Source of the DNA: Zeugodacus cucurbitae
Taxonomy: Eukaryota; Arthropoda; Insecta; Diptera; Tephritidae
Length of the DNA stretch: 64,000 nt
Direction of reading: 5' to 3'
Assembly: GCF_028554725.1 (NCBI RefSeq)
Contig: NC_071671.1
Coordinates: 42,106,001 to 42,170,000 of the forward strand
Made by a program: the position numbers and the translations under genes. The notes below the pieces were generated by a model. That model searched no databases, was not told where the DNA came from, and was given only the letters and a program-made list of their open reading frames with translations. This document shows positions 1 to 11,345 of the stretch, in pieces. Position 1 is the first letter of the stretch, and each line of letters begins with the position of its first letter.

Positions 1-2329
1 GCAACAGCTGTCTGCGGGCGAAAGGTATATCAAACAACAACCAAAATCGAATGGAAAAAATATAAAAATATAATAAAATTGTTGTGCAAAGAATCCCTAC
101 AAATATCCTTAACAACGCTTGCGTGGCTCTTTTTCACTCTCCGCCTTCTTAATGTGCCACACATTCGACTGGCGATTAAAGCAGATATAAATGTGCGCCG
201 AGCAGATGCTAGTGGCATTTGCACACGCGAAAAATCCACAGGATATAAAGAGTTATATACATATGTGCGAGTGCGACTGCGAGTAAAAGCAGATGGAATA
301 TTAATTTGCCAACGCATATGTGTGCGTGTGTGTGTAGATTGGCACGTCCACTTGTACATTTGTATGATTGATTTTATGTGGGCACAATTTTAATGCAGTT
401 GTCGTGATAAGCGCCCATGAATGGCAAATGTGCAACTAAGTAAGAGCCTTAAGTGTAGTGTAGCAAAAGGTCTGCTCGTTGGAAGAATGAATAATTAACA
501 AATGTTAATTGCAGCTTTCATACAATTTCATACGAGCCGGCCTGCACAGCGGCGGTTCGACGAGGATTACTTCGTGAAATTGTTCTTTTCTGTGAGGATT
601 TTATTTAATTTCTCATGTGGTAACAGTCCATGTAAGGTGGTTTAAGAGAAAGCTGAAATCAGACTCGTAATAAAGTTAAAAATTTGAAGGAGCATTTATT
701 TAGATAGGGTGTTGTGTTTTGGACTGAGTTATACGACTGAACACAACAACAGTGATAAAGAAACCCATAGGAACCGACTGCTACCGACAGTGACTGCGAA
801 AAAAAACCAAACCTAAATTGAGATAACCAAAGCATTGATATCTAGCAAAGGGACCTTCATATGTACTTGAAACACACCACTAAGAGTTAGAGCAAGTGGT
901 CCACATGTTGCTCAAAGTACCAGAAAGGATATCCTCAAATATTTACAATATAAGTTGGCCATAAATATGATACTCGTTAAATCTGGAAAGTGAGCTAAGG
1001 GAAAAAATGGTTCTAGTATACTTCTCAAAGTATCAGACAATGCGAATCTTCATTGGGTGATTTAGTAAATTAAATATTGTCTTCAAAAGTTCAGACAAAT
1101 GTACTGAAGAATATAATTGCGGCATGAATAATTTGTAGCTATTTCTACTATGCATATGGTAGCCGGGACTCATCGGGGGGAGGAATGTTTGGACGTGGAT
1201 TTCGTGTTTTTCGTGTGGATTTCTCAAGCTCAAATTAGACTCCATTGTTAGATATTATACACCAAGATTACTTGAAAGAAATTTGAATTGAGACGATCAA
1301 AAAGAATAATATGGGTTATAAATAAAAAGAAATATTTATGAAATAAGCGCTTCATGACTCTCTGTGCGTATTAAGTGCGAGACGCATCCATTTATTTTCG
1401 TATTACTGCCACCGCAAAGGAAAAACATCTGCTGATTTTGCAAAATTATTTGCGTCAAAAGAAAAACGAATGAAAGAAGCCAAATAAAGCAAACTAAAGA
1501 GACAACTTTTACTAAAGAGCAGGCTATACAAAAGCTGCCGAAAAACAGCCGCCGAAACCCCAGTATTAATGCGTAACATTGAGGACAACAAAAACGCCCA
1601 AGTGTGGCCTTGGTCTTTTATACTTTGATGAATGAATGAGAAAGATCAAATAATTAAAAAAAAACTGGTGGCCAAAAAGGTGCATGCAAACCAAATTCCA
1701 GCTTGTGCAACCGCATCTGACCGATTTGCGACCTGTCTGTCGGACAGCCGCCGTAGGCCGCTGCTTGATTGCTCTTGGTTGGTTAGCCAACTTGTTTACA
1801 GTGTTTATGCACAGTCCCGCTGGTTGCCGTTTGCCATATTGACGTGTCTAGATAAGTTTGCGTTAATTGGTTGCCTAAATATTTACTCACGGCGCTGACT
1901 GCCACTTGATAATATCACTCGCTTTAACCTTTACAATGTCTCTTACTACTACACTCTTGTGCCTTATCTAGCCTTCTTTAGAGAGTGGTTATGTAAGCAA
2001 TAATCGTTCTTCTAAGTTAAACGATGGGGCAAGATGTGATATGATATATGATTACGTATATATGTACTCAAAAAAAAGGTCATTCCAACTCGACAGCGGA
2101 TATCACAGAACCATTAAATGTATTTCAAAAGTAGTCCTTCAATGTTACCATCTTCATTAATATGTCATCGATATAAATACGAAAATCGGATCTAGCCGGA
2201 GATGGTTCAACTTAAAGTTAAGTGATACCGGGTATACAAGTTTATAATGTATTCCATGGAAATTAATTCATTGAAAACCAAGAGCGAACTCTCAATAATT
2301 TTTTAGGGTTTCTTGGGTTTCCACAGTTT
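1..2329. other. Non-coding spacer, no gene seen
   Basis: AT-rich sequence with short CA/GT runs. The open frames are short, overlap on both strands and have no recognisable domain. I see no repeat family and no RNA gene. A candidate 3' splice acceptor (a T-rich run ending in CCACAG) lies at about 2310-2329, just before the next entry. Confidence 0.6.
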
Positions 2330-2343
2330 CGTGCTTTAAAGAC

Positions 2344-2637
2344 ATGGAATTTAATGGCATTAGCTTAGAAGACTTGACTGAAAATGACGCCTTCGATGTG
2401 AAGATTCCTCCAAGGTTGTTTGTAAAGGGTGATCCATTTCGAGGTTCCCTACTTTTTAAAGAAACAAACTCAGAAAATTCAAATTTAGTGGGTAATGTTT
2501 ATTATTATTCGAAAGAACATCTTTGGCATTTATTTTTTAAAGATTATCCTTTTCAAATGTTGGCCACGGCTACGTCTCAGATGGTCCATTCGCTGAGTCC
2601 AATTTTCAATAACTCGTTCGAGCATTTCGACTGGTAA
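2344..2637 (+). CDS. Possible short gene or exon of unknown function (97 aa)
   Basis: I do not recognise this protein. The frame runs from ATG to TAA and is unusually protein-like for this window: mixed charged and hydrophobic residues, a hydrophilic N terminus (MEFNGISLEDLTEND), a Tyr-rich centre, and a C terminus ending in NSFEHFDW. There is no membrane segment, signal peptide or named motif. A pyrimidine-rich tract ending in CCACAG lies about 14 bases before the ATG and could be a 3' splice site. The stop overlaps a possible donor (TG|GTAACT), so this could be a coding exon rather than a whole gene. The next sequence downstream is a decayed transposase on the other strand, so an origin in a transposon is also possible. 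Codon use is not diagnostic. Chance is the main alternative. Confidence 0.3.
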   Translation: MEFNGISLEDLTENDAFDVKIPPRLFVKGDPFRGSLLFKETNSENSNLVGNVYYYSKEHLWHLFFKDYPFQMLATATSQMVHSLSPIFNNSFEHFDW

Positions 2638-2769
2638 CTGGTAAATGACACACGTAATGTTTTTCTCCAAGCCCAAGCCGGCCCAAAACGTGAAATTGTC
2701 TGATCATTGAAGTGTTCTCTCTATAAATCCATTTATTGATATAATGTGTGGGAAGTGCCGTCTACTTGA

Positions 2770-3105
2770 AACCAAATGTCCGCGATAACAGTCGCCATAC
2801 GTAACCGTACTCAACGGCATCATTTTTGAAGAAATATGGACCGATGATTACTCTTGAATCTCTTCAGGTTGCTCTTCGTTACATACCCATTGAGCTAGAA
2901 ATGGGTCTCATCGCTGAACTGGATTGGAAAGTTCGAACGACTTCAATTCTTGCACAAGCTGTATTTGTACGCTTTCAATTTAAGATATCGACGTAAAATG
3001 CACCAATTCGTTCCTTACGTCAGACCGACTTGCTGCTACCGGCAAGTCGACTCTCCACGGTCTTCGTGACACTCTCAGCTATGACTGCTATATTTCCTTC
3101 ACTGC
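2770..3105 (-). pseudogene. Decayed Tc1/mariner-superfamily DDE transposase
   Basis: The minus strand, read across several frameshifts and stops, gives successive pieces of an insect transposase. They are NIAVIAESV (about 3100-3070), AYK then IQLVQELK (2972-2940), DETHF (about 2920-2900, where the family has DEAHF around the first catalytic Asp), LNGYVTK (about 2898-2880), and GPYFFKND followed by a TVT.GD.YR block (2842-2775). These blocks have the same order and rough spacing as in the family of insect transposases with an N-terminal helix-turn-helix and C-terminal DDE domain. No frame stays open through more than one or two blocks, so it is dead. I could not find terminal repeats. A second scrap of the same kind of transposase appears at 48912-48990. 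Confidence 0.65.
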
Positions 3106-3201
3106 CAGCTGCCCTGCTTTGAATGAATATTTGTATAAAATAATATATGTTTTAAATATTTTTCATATTAAAATATTTATGTAAAATGCAAGGTATTTGA
3201 A

Positions 3202-3537
3202 CAACTAAGGAAGTGTCAAGTTCGGGTGTAATCGAACATTTTATACTAACGCTATTTATTTATGTAATTTTATTAAGATGAAATACAATTTGTTCCACAT
3301 ATTCGACATTGATTCCTTTAGAATATCGAGAATCAATATATATAGTATATGAGGGCTGAGGACGGACGGACGGACGGACAGACAGACATACAGACAGACA
3401 TACAGACATCCGGATCTCAACTCGTCTCGTCATACTGATCATTTTAATTTATATAACCCGTATAGTTTTATGACTTACAAACAAACCGTTATGTGAACAA
3501 AACTATAATACTCTCTTAACATCTTTGTTGATATCAT
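3202..3537 (+). mobile_element. Helentron/DINE-like (mini-me-like) element, internally deleted
   Basis: Both ends of the family are present with most of the middle missing. The left end has the AAGTTCGGGTGTAATCGAAC hairpin followed by TTTTATACT. The right end has AACCGTTATGTGAACAAAAC then TATAATACTCTC. Between them, 3358-3411 is a GACG/GACA tract, which is (GTCY)n on the other strand, followed by the family's conserved ATCCGGATCTCAACTCGTC stretch and an AT-rich run. (GTCY)n plus (TA)n tracts are what define mini-me/DINE elements in flies. There is no coding capacity. Confidence 0.75.
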
Positions 3538-3540
3538 TGA

Positions 3541-6500
3541 TAGATAATTTAAGAGAGTATGTCATATGTTTCAAATATTATTGATTACATTAAAAAATAT
3601 CTGACATTATCTGCTTTTAAAATAAAGTTGATTTTAGTTTATCTGTGCCATGCAATTTCTAATCACTCTACAAAATTTAATTTTAAATTTCCGCTCACTT
3701 TAACAACACGCAAGTCGTACATATTGACAGCAATGCGAGCATATTAATGAATATTTCATGTCGCTGAAATACAATAACACTCATTATTTAAATTGCATGC
3801 AAATGACCCCGATTCGGGCAAATATTAATCATTCAATAATTATGGCGGATTTCGTGTTGTTTTAATTGAAATATTGACATTCCTACACTCTGCCGCATGC
3901 CGATGCGAAGCTATGCAATTATGCTAGCTGAAATAATTAAAGCTTATTATGGGATAAAATATAACGGACTAGGACACCAGACGCGTTTAACAGTTAGGAC
4001 ACTTTTATTGGCGGCCGCATTAATTGACTCCGAGTATTTAGCGTATTAAAGTTTCAATGAGTGTGCCACATGCACGAACTAATTACCGAAGGCCTCACCT
4101 ATGAACTTGCGTACAATATTTTAAGAAGAATGTAAAATATTGACCATGCAATGAGCGGTTATTTAATACTTTCCCAGGTTATTTAACACCAATTCGCATA
4201 CGAATTAAGGCGGCACACTTTATTTTATGGCAGCTGACACCAGTTGTTGTTGAGAGTGAGAAAAAAGGAGCATAAAATATCACTAGTAAACGAGTGAGGC
4301 CAAAAACGGTGCTCCAGAGTACCAGGCTCAGCAGACGACCGGCCAACAAGTTAACTAACCAACCGGTTAACCAAGAGCAAACCAAGCAAATAACCAGATC
4401 AACACAACAAGTCAAGCCAAGTGTTGTACTGTATGTTGAGCAACGGAGCGACATACAAAGAGAAAAACAGCAGCGTTGTAACGCTTCGGCACTTTCGCTA
4501 GCAACAGACGTTTGTAACTGGTAAGTGGAACGACAAAGCCGCAAATCAGCACTGACAACGCCACAAAGGTGGAACACATACATATGCAGATGAAACGTAA
4601 AAGGTTACAGAATTATACATACACAGGTTATTTGTAATAGGGATGTTCCTTAGGAAAAATGTAAATTCTTTGAAAATATTTGTAGATTTTTAATGATGTT
4701 TCGAAACTAGGCGCTGATTCGTAAGGCCAATACAAATTGTGTTCAACCGTCTCGAAACGTTCCGTATACTTAACCTTGTCAGCAAGTGATATATATCCCA
4801 ACTAAATATATATCAAACCCCACGACCTATCTTCGATAAGAAATATTACATTTGGTATAGAATTCCATAATGCTTTTTGTTTGTTAGACGCCAAGAACTA
4901 TATTTCCGCTTTCCGTCATTTCTGATCGCCTTTACTCATACCATGCTCAAAGTTTCTTAAAATCGAGTTATCGAACATAAATTCCCTCCTCATCGATTCA
5001 GTCTTTTTTTTACAGCTTTCACAAACTCAAGCAGAGTTCTCTCCATAAAACAAGTAGGCTCTAGATAGCAATCATTAGAACCAATTTTCAACCATTCTTA
5101 AAATTCAGAACTGGTCCCAATTTTAAAACTGTTTATGTGAAGATCCCTTAGTCGGACGGTCTCTTTAACACTTCACAATAAAATATTTCTAACAAATTTT
5201 TAGGAAAATTCACTTAATTACTTATCTCTACTTCTAAAAAATAAGAACACCCTAATAGCCACACACCACACTTTGGCGGGTATGTAGAAATTTTATGGCA
5301 GTTGACAAGTGTGGCCGAGGCACATTAGCCAACATCGTCAATGATGTTTCCGCCACAGCACCATCAGCGCCATAACAACCTCAACCCACCGTTCAAATGC
5401 TGTTGTACGCAAAACACCCACCGCATCGCACAGGCACCTCCAATGCGTGCAAAATGTTCCGTCACTACCTTTTCGCAGTCGCAATTTGTGGCAACGCTGC
5501 CATGTTAAGACGTTAAGACATTAATTGGCAATTGAAATTGATAGCCGCACATGTGGTCAGGTCGCAACCATAAGTGGGAAACTATTCGACCGGGGCTAAC
5601 CGGCGCACAGTTAAACGCATCGACCGACCAGCCGAGGGACAGACATGCCACCTGGTTGCCAGGCGCTCTGCTCACTATGTATAGGCATGCAATAGGTGCT
5701 CTTTGGGAATTTATGGCATTTTCACTTGAACCTGATGCCAGTAACAGTGTACCGTAATGTAAGTACCCGGTGTATGTGAGAGAATGGGAGCGCACTTATG
5801 CCTTACTTTTGTTGTTGGTTGTCTGATAAAAGAACACATGACGACATACTCACAAGGTCGTACACACATATTGTTTATGAAGTTATTGTGAATTTTATAA
5901 ATATTTAATGGGGTCGAGCAATGCACGAGGTAAAAGCCCACACATTGACACGTCAGTTAAATGTTTGCACGTTAAGGTTAAAGTTCAAGCGTTCTTATTA
6001 ATCTTGGCCTTATCAAATGTTAATAACGGTCATATAGTTATGTAAAATACCACAAGCATTTCAGTAGAGCGGAATAAACTTGTGGTCAAAAGATTATAAT
6101 TTTTTAATTAAAAAGCAACTGTGGACATAATGCGTGCTAAATATGACAAATCTTTATACATTTTATGAAAAGAAAGCTGAAATATCACAAATTGAATGAT
6201 AGAATTTATGATAAATAAAATAAAAAGTTTGTGTTTAATAAATTGTCGTGTTTGAAGCAAATGATGAAGAGTCGATTCTTACATGAAGAAAATATAATAA
6301 TATTACAACATATTTGTCAGAGTGAGCGTTCGAAGTATTCACCGAGCATGTGAAAATTCTTTCAACATACCAGAAATTGTGCGCCTTTGTTAATGTAACT
6401 TATCTCATATTTCACCTCGTTGTAAAAATCACTGCAATATCCCAATTTGTGAAACTCTCACGCTCAATTACACACATGAATGTGCAACAAGTATCAAATT

Positions 6501-7395
6501 ACATTGTTGTAAAAATTATCATGCGAAAATATCTGGCTCAATTAGCGTGTGATAAAAGTAAACATGTTCTTATGAGAACTTTAGAAATAAGAGATTTAAA
6601 TATACGTTCTTATGCTAATTTTCTTTTTTTGCTGGAAATGGTTAAGTTAAGGGGTAGATCTCCGCAACTGCAGAGAATATCACTTAGACAGCTTCGACTG
6701 TCCTTTGTGGCACTCAAATATTCCTAACGGATCGCCAAGATACGCATGATTCGACAAGCGCTTGGACTCTATTACGATATGATCTCAAAGCTATTGCCGA
6801 TATTGTCCATCATTTGGAAGTTAGTGGCGATTGCCTTCCTGCTTTATGGACGATTTGTGGCATATATCGAACTTCCGATTGGACTTAATTAACATTGCCA
6901 GTATTATAAGGCAGATATAAAGATAGTGCGCCAGCAATAGGTTAATTGTCCCCTAATCCTTAGCGAAGTCTTTGATTTTCTTCCATTGCGTCAGTCAAAC
7001 CTCCGACGCAAATTATACTTCTCAATACACTGAATGCTGAGCACTCGCATTACCTTTAAATGTCATCATACTTAGCATATACTCCATTGTCCATTGTTAG
7101 TCTAATCGCATAATACTTTATACAGTCCAATATTATAACAAGACTATGTTTAAGGCGACCATTTATTTAGAGATGATCAAAAATTATTTTTGTTCCGATT
7201 TTTTCTGCGATTTTAATTATCATTGTAATTGCGGACATCATGATACTTATAAATGTAAAATCGTGTGGATTTTATGGAAACCACTTTTAAGTTAGAATTA
7301 AACTAGTAGTATTTAAGCCTAGGCTTGTCACTACCTACTATTTGAACTATTTGGATAGTAAGATTTCAATTGACGAATTTATGAGTGATAGTTAC
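3541..7395. other. Non-coding spacer, no gene seen
   Basis: No domain-bearing frame, RNA gene or named repeat was recognised. A somewhat less AT-rich part (about 5260-5760) and blocks near 3880-4080 look like single-copy sequence and could hold conserved regulatory DNA, but nothing in the sequence proves it. The frames at 4179-4583 (-) and 6350-6727 (+) look like chance. Confidence 0.5.
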
Positions 7396-7539
7396 TGGGC
7401 CTCATGCATAAAAACGAGTAAAAGCGCTGGGTTGAAGCATGTGAGCAATTGCTCGTAAGTCGAGTTCGATCAAACAGCAACAGCTTTTGCTCAATTTCGT
7501 ATGCATAAAAATGAGTTCAAACCAATTGCAATTACTTGA

Positions 7540-7749
7540 GCAAAGGGAGATCAAACATCTCATTGTTATAGAAGTGCAAATGTGTCGTCAAGTGAAAGAG
7601 AAGTAGAAGTAGGATCAAATAGTAATAATAAAATAGAAACTTACGACATTTCTAAACTTTTAGTAGAAAAACAAAAACAAAATAAATATTTACTAGAAAG
7701 GGTCAAAATAAAAGAAACAAACACTAGAAACCAGTGTAAAGGAAATTGA
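7540..7749 (+). pseudogene. C-terminal exon-like remnant of a transposon gene
   Basis: An open frame from 7540 ends at TGA 7747-7749. From about 7571, after a candidate acceptor (TTGTTATAG), it has a charged, helix-prone composition. It contains SSSEREVEVGSNSNNK, then ETYDISKLLVEKQKQNKYL, then a Lys/Glu-rich tail. Such a tail resembles the C-terminal coiled region of Myb/SANT or zeste-like proteins found in some insect DNA transposons, but I cannot assign a family. It lies 145 bp inside the left terminal repeat of the 7396-9242 element and just before the nested insertion. Confidence 0.35.
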
Positions 7750-7776
7750 GCAAAAATTGGGCATTCAATTAACGGG

Positions 7777-8720
7777 GAAAGCACTAAGTTCGGGTGTAAC
7801 CGACCATTTTATACTCTCTAAATTGCGATTAATCATTTAATTTTATTTATATAACACACAATTTGAGCCACATATTCGTCATATATATGGTATAAAGGAC
7901 AGAAGAAAAATATTCCCTATAAATTTTAAACTTATGTTTCAATTTCGGTTTTTAAAAGGGCGATGTCACACTATAAATGCAGTATTTATGCAAAGTTCTC
8001 TTCACAACATATTATTGGGATGCAAGGAAAAAATTGTGAACCGAATTTAATTGAAATTGGTGGATTAGTTTCTGTGATTTTGGACCCATAAGTGGGAGCA
8101 GCCAATTTAAAATTTTGTATACCAATTTGAGTGCAGCACTTATGTGCCATCTTTATAATGAACTTTCAGGTTTCTGTGGTTTTTCCTTACTGAATTAAAG
8201 CATTTTTGGTAGTTTTCAACATAACATTTTGCATGGATGGTGGGCGTGGTTATAATCCGATGAAAAGAAATGGTTTTAGAAAGCTTGGTTGATATAGCTT
8301 TAGTAGTTTACGAGATATGTACAAAAATTACATCCATATATGCCACTTTACAGTGCGATCCTTTGTACCTAATTTTACTTTCATAGCTTTATTTATGGCT
8401 AAGTTTTGGCACTTTATGCCTTTTCGGGTTCCGCCATTTTGTGGACGTGGCAATCAATCTTCGTAATCAATCTTCCTATTGGTGCCAAGAAGCACGTGTA
8501 CCAAGTTTCATCAAGATATTATACCTATTTTTAATAAAGTTACAGTTTGCACAGACGGACAGACAGACCGACAGACAGATATCCCGATTTGAACTCTTCT
8601 CGTCACCCAGCCCACTTTGGTATATATAACACTCTATATCTAACTAGTTTAGTTTAGGGTTTTACATACAACCGTTATGTGAACAAAACTATTATACTCT
8701 CGTAGCAACTTTGTGGTTAT
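7777..8720 (+). mobile_element. Helentron/DINE-like element nested inside the TIR element
   Basis: The left end carries CTAAGTTCGGGTGTAACCGA followed by TTTTATACTCTC. The right end carries ACCGTTATGTGAACAAAAC then ATTATACTCTCGTAGCAACT. The (GTCY)n tract is at 8551-8580 (GACG/GACA on this strand), followed by ATCCCGATTTGAACTC and a TATATATAAC run. The interior has the family's recurring GTGGGCGTGG and CCAAGTTTCATCAAGATA blocks. The insertion separates the two coding remnants of the surrounding transposon, so it is younger than that element. Confidence 0.8.
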
Positions 8721-9013
8721 ACCATTTTGGAATCCAGGATCTGCACAAAATAATAAATATAGTCAAATTTTAACATTGTTACTGAGGGCACTACTATGTG
8801 TTTCTTCTGACTACTCAAAAAAATAATAAGCCAACCAACAGATGATAGTACTCGTATCATCAAACCTATGTATTTATCATTTTATTATTAATTATATAAA
8901 AAAATAATAATTAAGAATACAAACCTGCATAATTTTTTATCCTCACTTGTTAAATTTGTTTTAAGATGTTGATAACATTTTGTATTTCTTTGTGGCACAA
9001 AATATTCAGCCAT
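8715..9013 (-). pseudogene. N-terminal two-exon remnant of a transposon gene
   Basis: On the minus strand an ATG at 9013-9011 opens MAEYFVPQRNTKC and runs 29 codons plus two bases to ATGCAG|GTTTGT at 8925, a plausible 5' splice site. A 184-base AT-rich intron ends at TTTTGTGCAG (8750-8741). Joining 8740 to 8925 keeps the frame open and gives a basic aromatic stretch, SWIPKWYNHK, after an Arg at the junction. The frame then runs into the nested Helentron-like element at about 8717. The start lies 230 bp inside the right terminal repeat and reads inward, as expected for a transposon gene. No known domain is recognised, and the gene is broken by the insertion. Confidence 0.45.
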
Positions 9014-9242
9014 GATTCCTTTTTATTGTACGCTAGTCAGCTTTAAGGCAACCTTAACAAAACTTGAGCAAGAGCTCACAACAGAAAGAAAAAGCTTATT
9101 TTTATGCAAACCGAGCAAGATGAGATCAAACGGAAGCAGCGAGTAAAAGCCAACACATCAAATTTTATTACGCATACGACAAGCACCTTTTACTCAAAAA
9201 ATCGAGCCCGAGCTCAAGCTCAGGTTTTATGCATGAGACCCA

Positions 9243-10850
9243 ATGACTCAAGCAACTACGGCAGCAGCGAAATAAGCACCCTTTATTACTTATGACTCTA
9301 ATTAATACCTATTTGACATATGTATAGTCGGGGCTTTTTCCTTTCATACTCATCAGTTTTATGTTGTCGTATTTCATGTTTTTCTTAGAAAATACGTTAC
9401 AAAATAAATATGCCGCCTTATATAAGGTATGTAAAAGCTGTAGGGGTTTCTTCAAACTTGGTACTTATTCCCCGATTAATTTGCATTTCATTATTTCATT
9501 AGCAGTCAATAGACCGTTGTGCCCCTTTTGCCATAAACAGGTGCACTTAGTGGCAAGTTGCAACCCCCTATGTTGGATATGAATTTGCATGCACAGCGCA
9601 ACAACTGCCGTGCGAAGACATTGTCTGTCGCCTTATGTGTTTACGATACCGAAATTCCCTCCTCAGCACGCCAAACTAATGACGCTTCGCCACGCCTTGC
9701 AACATTTAATTTTTATACATGCAAATTTGCATAATTTACACGCACGATATCGAAACCACTCATCAAAAACGGTTGGTTATCATCTTCAGCCATTTGCAAT
9801 TGCTTATCGCCGCAGCGCCGCGCACCCCGATCTTCCCTACATTGCATTAACTTGACTTCGCTTCGGTGCGTAAACTTTTGCTTAACCTCTTGACTGGGCA
9901 GCGAGCGAGCGAGTGTCAGAAGAGTTCGGTAGGCAGCTGCAATTAAGCGACTTCGACGAAGCGCATACTCACATGGCGGTTTCGCTGCTAATGAGACTAC
10001 TTCTGGAAATTGGTTAATATCCTCCTGCAAAGCAACATAGTACAGCCGGTCAGTTGGTGTCAGCAACGGCTGATAACAACAACTGTCAGTCATAAACACG
10101 ATATATATCTACTCACATAGATATATGTATACGCGTCACACGACGGTCCAACAGACAGTTATTGCCAATTCGTGACCACTCCACAAACAGTTCTGTGGTC
10201 ATAGATAGGCCGGTGCGATGTGTGGCGCGCATTCAAGTGCATCGTAAAATGCTGCACAGTAGCTGGTCCGTGGTTCACAAGAGCCTTCAACCGGCAGCGA
10301 GGTGTCCAAGCTGCATTTTTTGAGTCCTTTGAATGGGCGTTCGATGAGTGTTGCTATCGATTAGATTGTGTTTGCTGATGGGTCGAAGAAAATTTATGCG
10401 CGAGCATATGCCGGCCAAAGCCGATAATATTGTTGCTGTTGTTGCTGGCTTTAAGGGTGGGCAACAATAATTAAATAGCATAAATTTTGTAAATGCATTT
10501 CCATTATATTATATTTATGGATGCATGCGAGCGAACAAATTTACGCACTTAGTATTTACGATGTGCTAGATGGAGCTTTTGAGACCTTTTTTGCGGTTTT
10601 TTATGTATTTTTTGGGACGCAACAACATGCAAAGGACTTTGTGAGTAAGGATAATTGAGTGAAAAAGATTAATGTGTATAGTTTATCAGGCTTTAATCGT
10701 ACTATCCTGCATTTGCATCTGTTATAAACTTAAGAATTTAACAAGAGGGTGGATAGTCTATAATTTTGCAAATACATTTTCTTGTACATTTTCAAGAATT
10801 ATGTGAATGATGTGTGTATACCTTGTGTAGCTCCTGATTTCTAGTTTAGA
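9243..10850. other. Non-coding spacer, no gene seen
   Basis: Mixed-composition sequence. A relatively GC-rich stretch (about 9590-10480) has open frames on both strands but no recognisable protein. It could be conserved non-coding DNA. No RNA gene or repeat was identified. Confidence 0.5.
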
Positions 10851-10859
10851 TTATATACT

Positions 10860-11345
10860 TTATCTAGAGAGCAATTGAGCTCATAAGTTGATTCAAACGG
10901 TAATTTTGCTACGAGCTTTACTTCCTCATAACACACAAAGGTACAGTTTGCAGTTTCCAGTGATTCCGCATTGACCCACACAAGCCGGATTGCAAAGAAG
11001 CTGGATGCTACTGGTAAGTATGTTAGACACTCCCTTACTAGCTTAGAGTGTACTGTCATCGAATCCATGGCCAGTATTGCTGATTTGCTGTCGGAGTGAA
11101 CCCCTCTCTGAAGGATGTCGCAGCATGCCTACTGCTACCTTAATGACAGCTGGAGTCAATTGAGAGCTTCCTCTCCCCCGATCTTATCCATGAAAAAGCT
11201 TCGATCCATCCGTGCTGATTGCTCCCCTTCTGGTCTGCTACATACTCCAGTTCGATCGGATCGTCTCAGTTTGCTTCGGAGCAGATTCGTTGGCCGAAAT
11301 TCGAGTTTGGACTGTTTCTTGATTTCTGGTGTGTACTCGATCCAT
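10860..11345 (-). pseudogene. Orphan RNase H domain of a non-LTR retrotransposon (decayed)
   Basis: Read on the minus strand with frameshifts, this gives an RNase H-like block. AVIKVAVGML (about 11150-11110) corresponds to the 'AEV.AI..A' helix. SDSKSAILAMDS (about 11097-11060) matches the catalytic Asp strand. It is followed by SKLVRECLTYL, then IRLVWV (about 10990-10970), and in the next frame GITGNCK, matching the 'VWVPGH..I.GN..AD' end of the domain. The single frame from the Met of MDSM stays open to 10841. No reverse transcriptase or endonuclease accompanies it. The family is probably of the Jockey/I/R1 type, which carries RNase H; RTE does not. The part nearest 11345 contains WIEYTPEIKKQS, which also resembles mariner, so that end may be a different element. 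Confidence 0.6.

Larger units (their letters stand above)
7396..9242. mobile_element. DNA transposon with terminal inverted repeats, split by a nested insertion
   Basis: The left end reads TGGGCCTCATGCATAAAA (7396-7413). The right end (9225-9242) is its reverse complement with one mismatch (TGGGTCTCATGCATAAAA). Subterminal sequence is also mirrored: GCATAAAAATGAGTTCAAA (7504-7522) and the GAGATCAAAC stretch reappear in reverse orientation at 9092-9130. Two coding remnants lie inside, one reading inward from each end (separate entries). A Helentron-like element (7777-8720) has inserted between them. The ancestral element without the insertion would be about 900 bp, so it is either non-autonomous or internally deleted. 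No clean target duplication remains. The superfamily is uncertain. A two-gene, intron-bearing DNA transposon such as PIF/Harbinger is one possibility. Confidence 0.55.

Noticed and set aside
3358..3411. Regularly spaced GACA/GACG units as a CRISPR-like array
   Set aside because: This is the 4-bp (GTCY)n microsatellite of a Helentron-like element in eukaryotic DNA.
6350..6727. 125-codon plus-strand frame
   Set aside because: No domain and no start or splice support. Length is within chance for AT-rich DNA.
11285..11345. Mariner-like WIEYTPEIKKQS word
   Set aside because: It resembles the mariner ETWI.HYTPE block, but it is short and directly joins an RNase H relic. It was kept as a note there, not a separate element.
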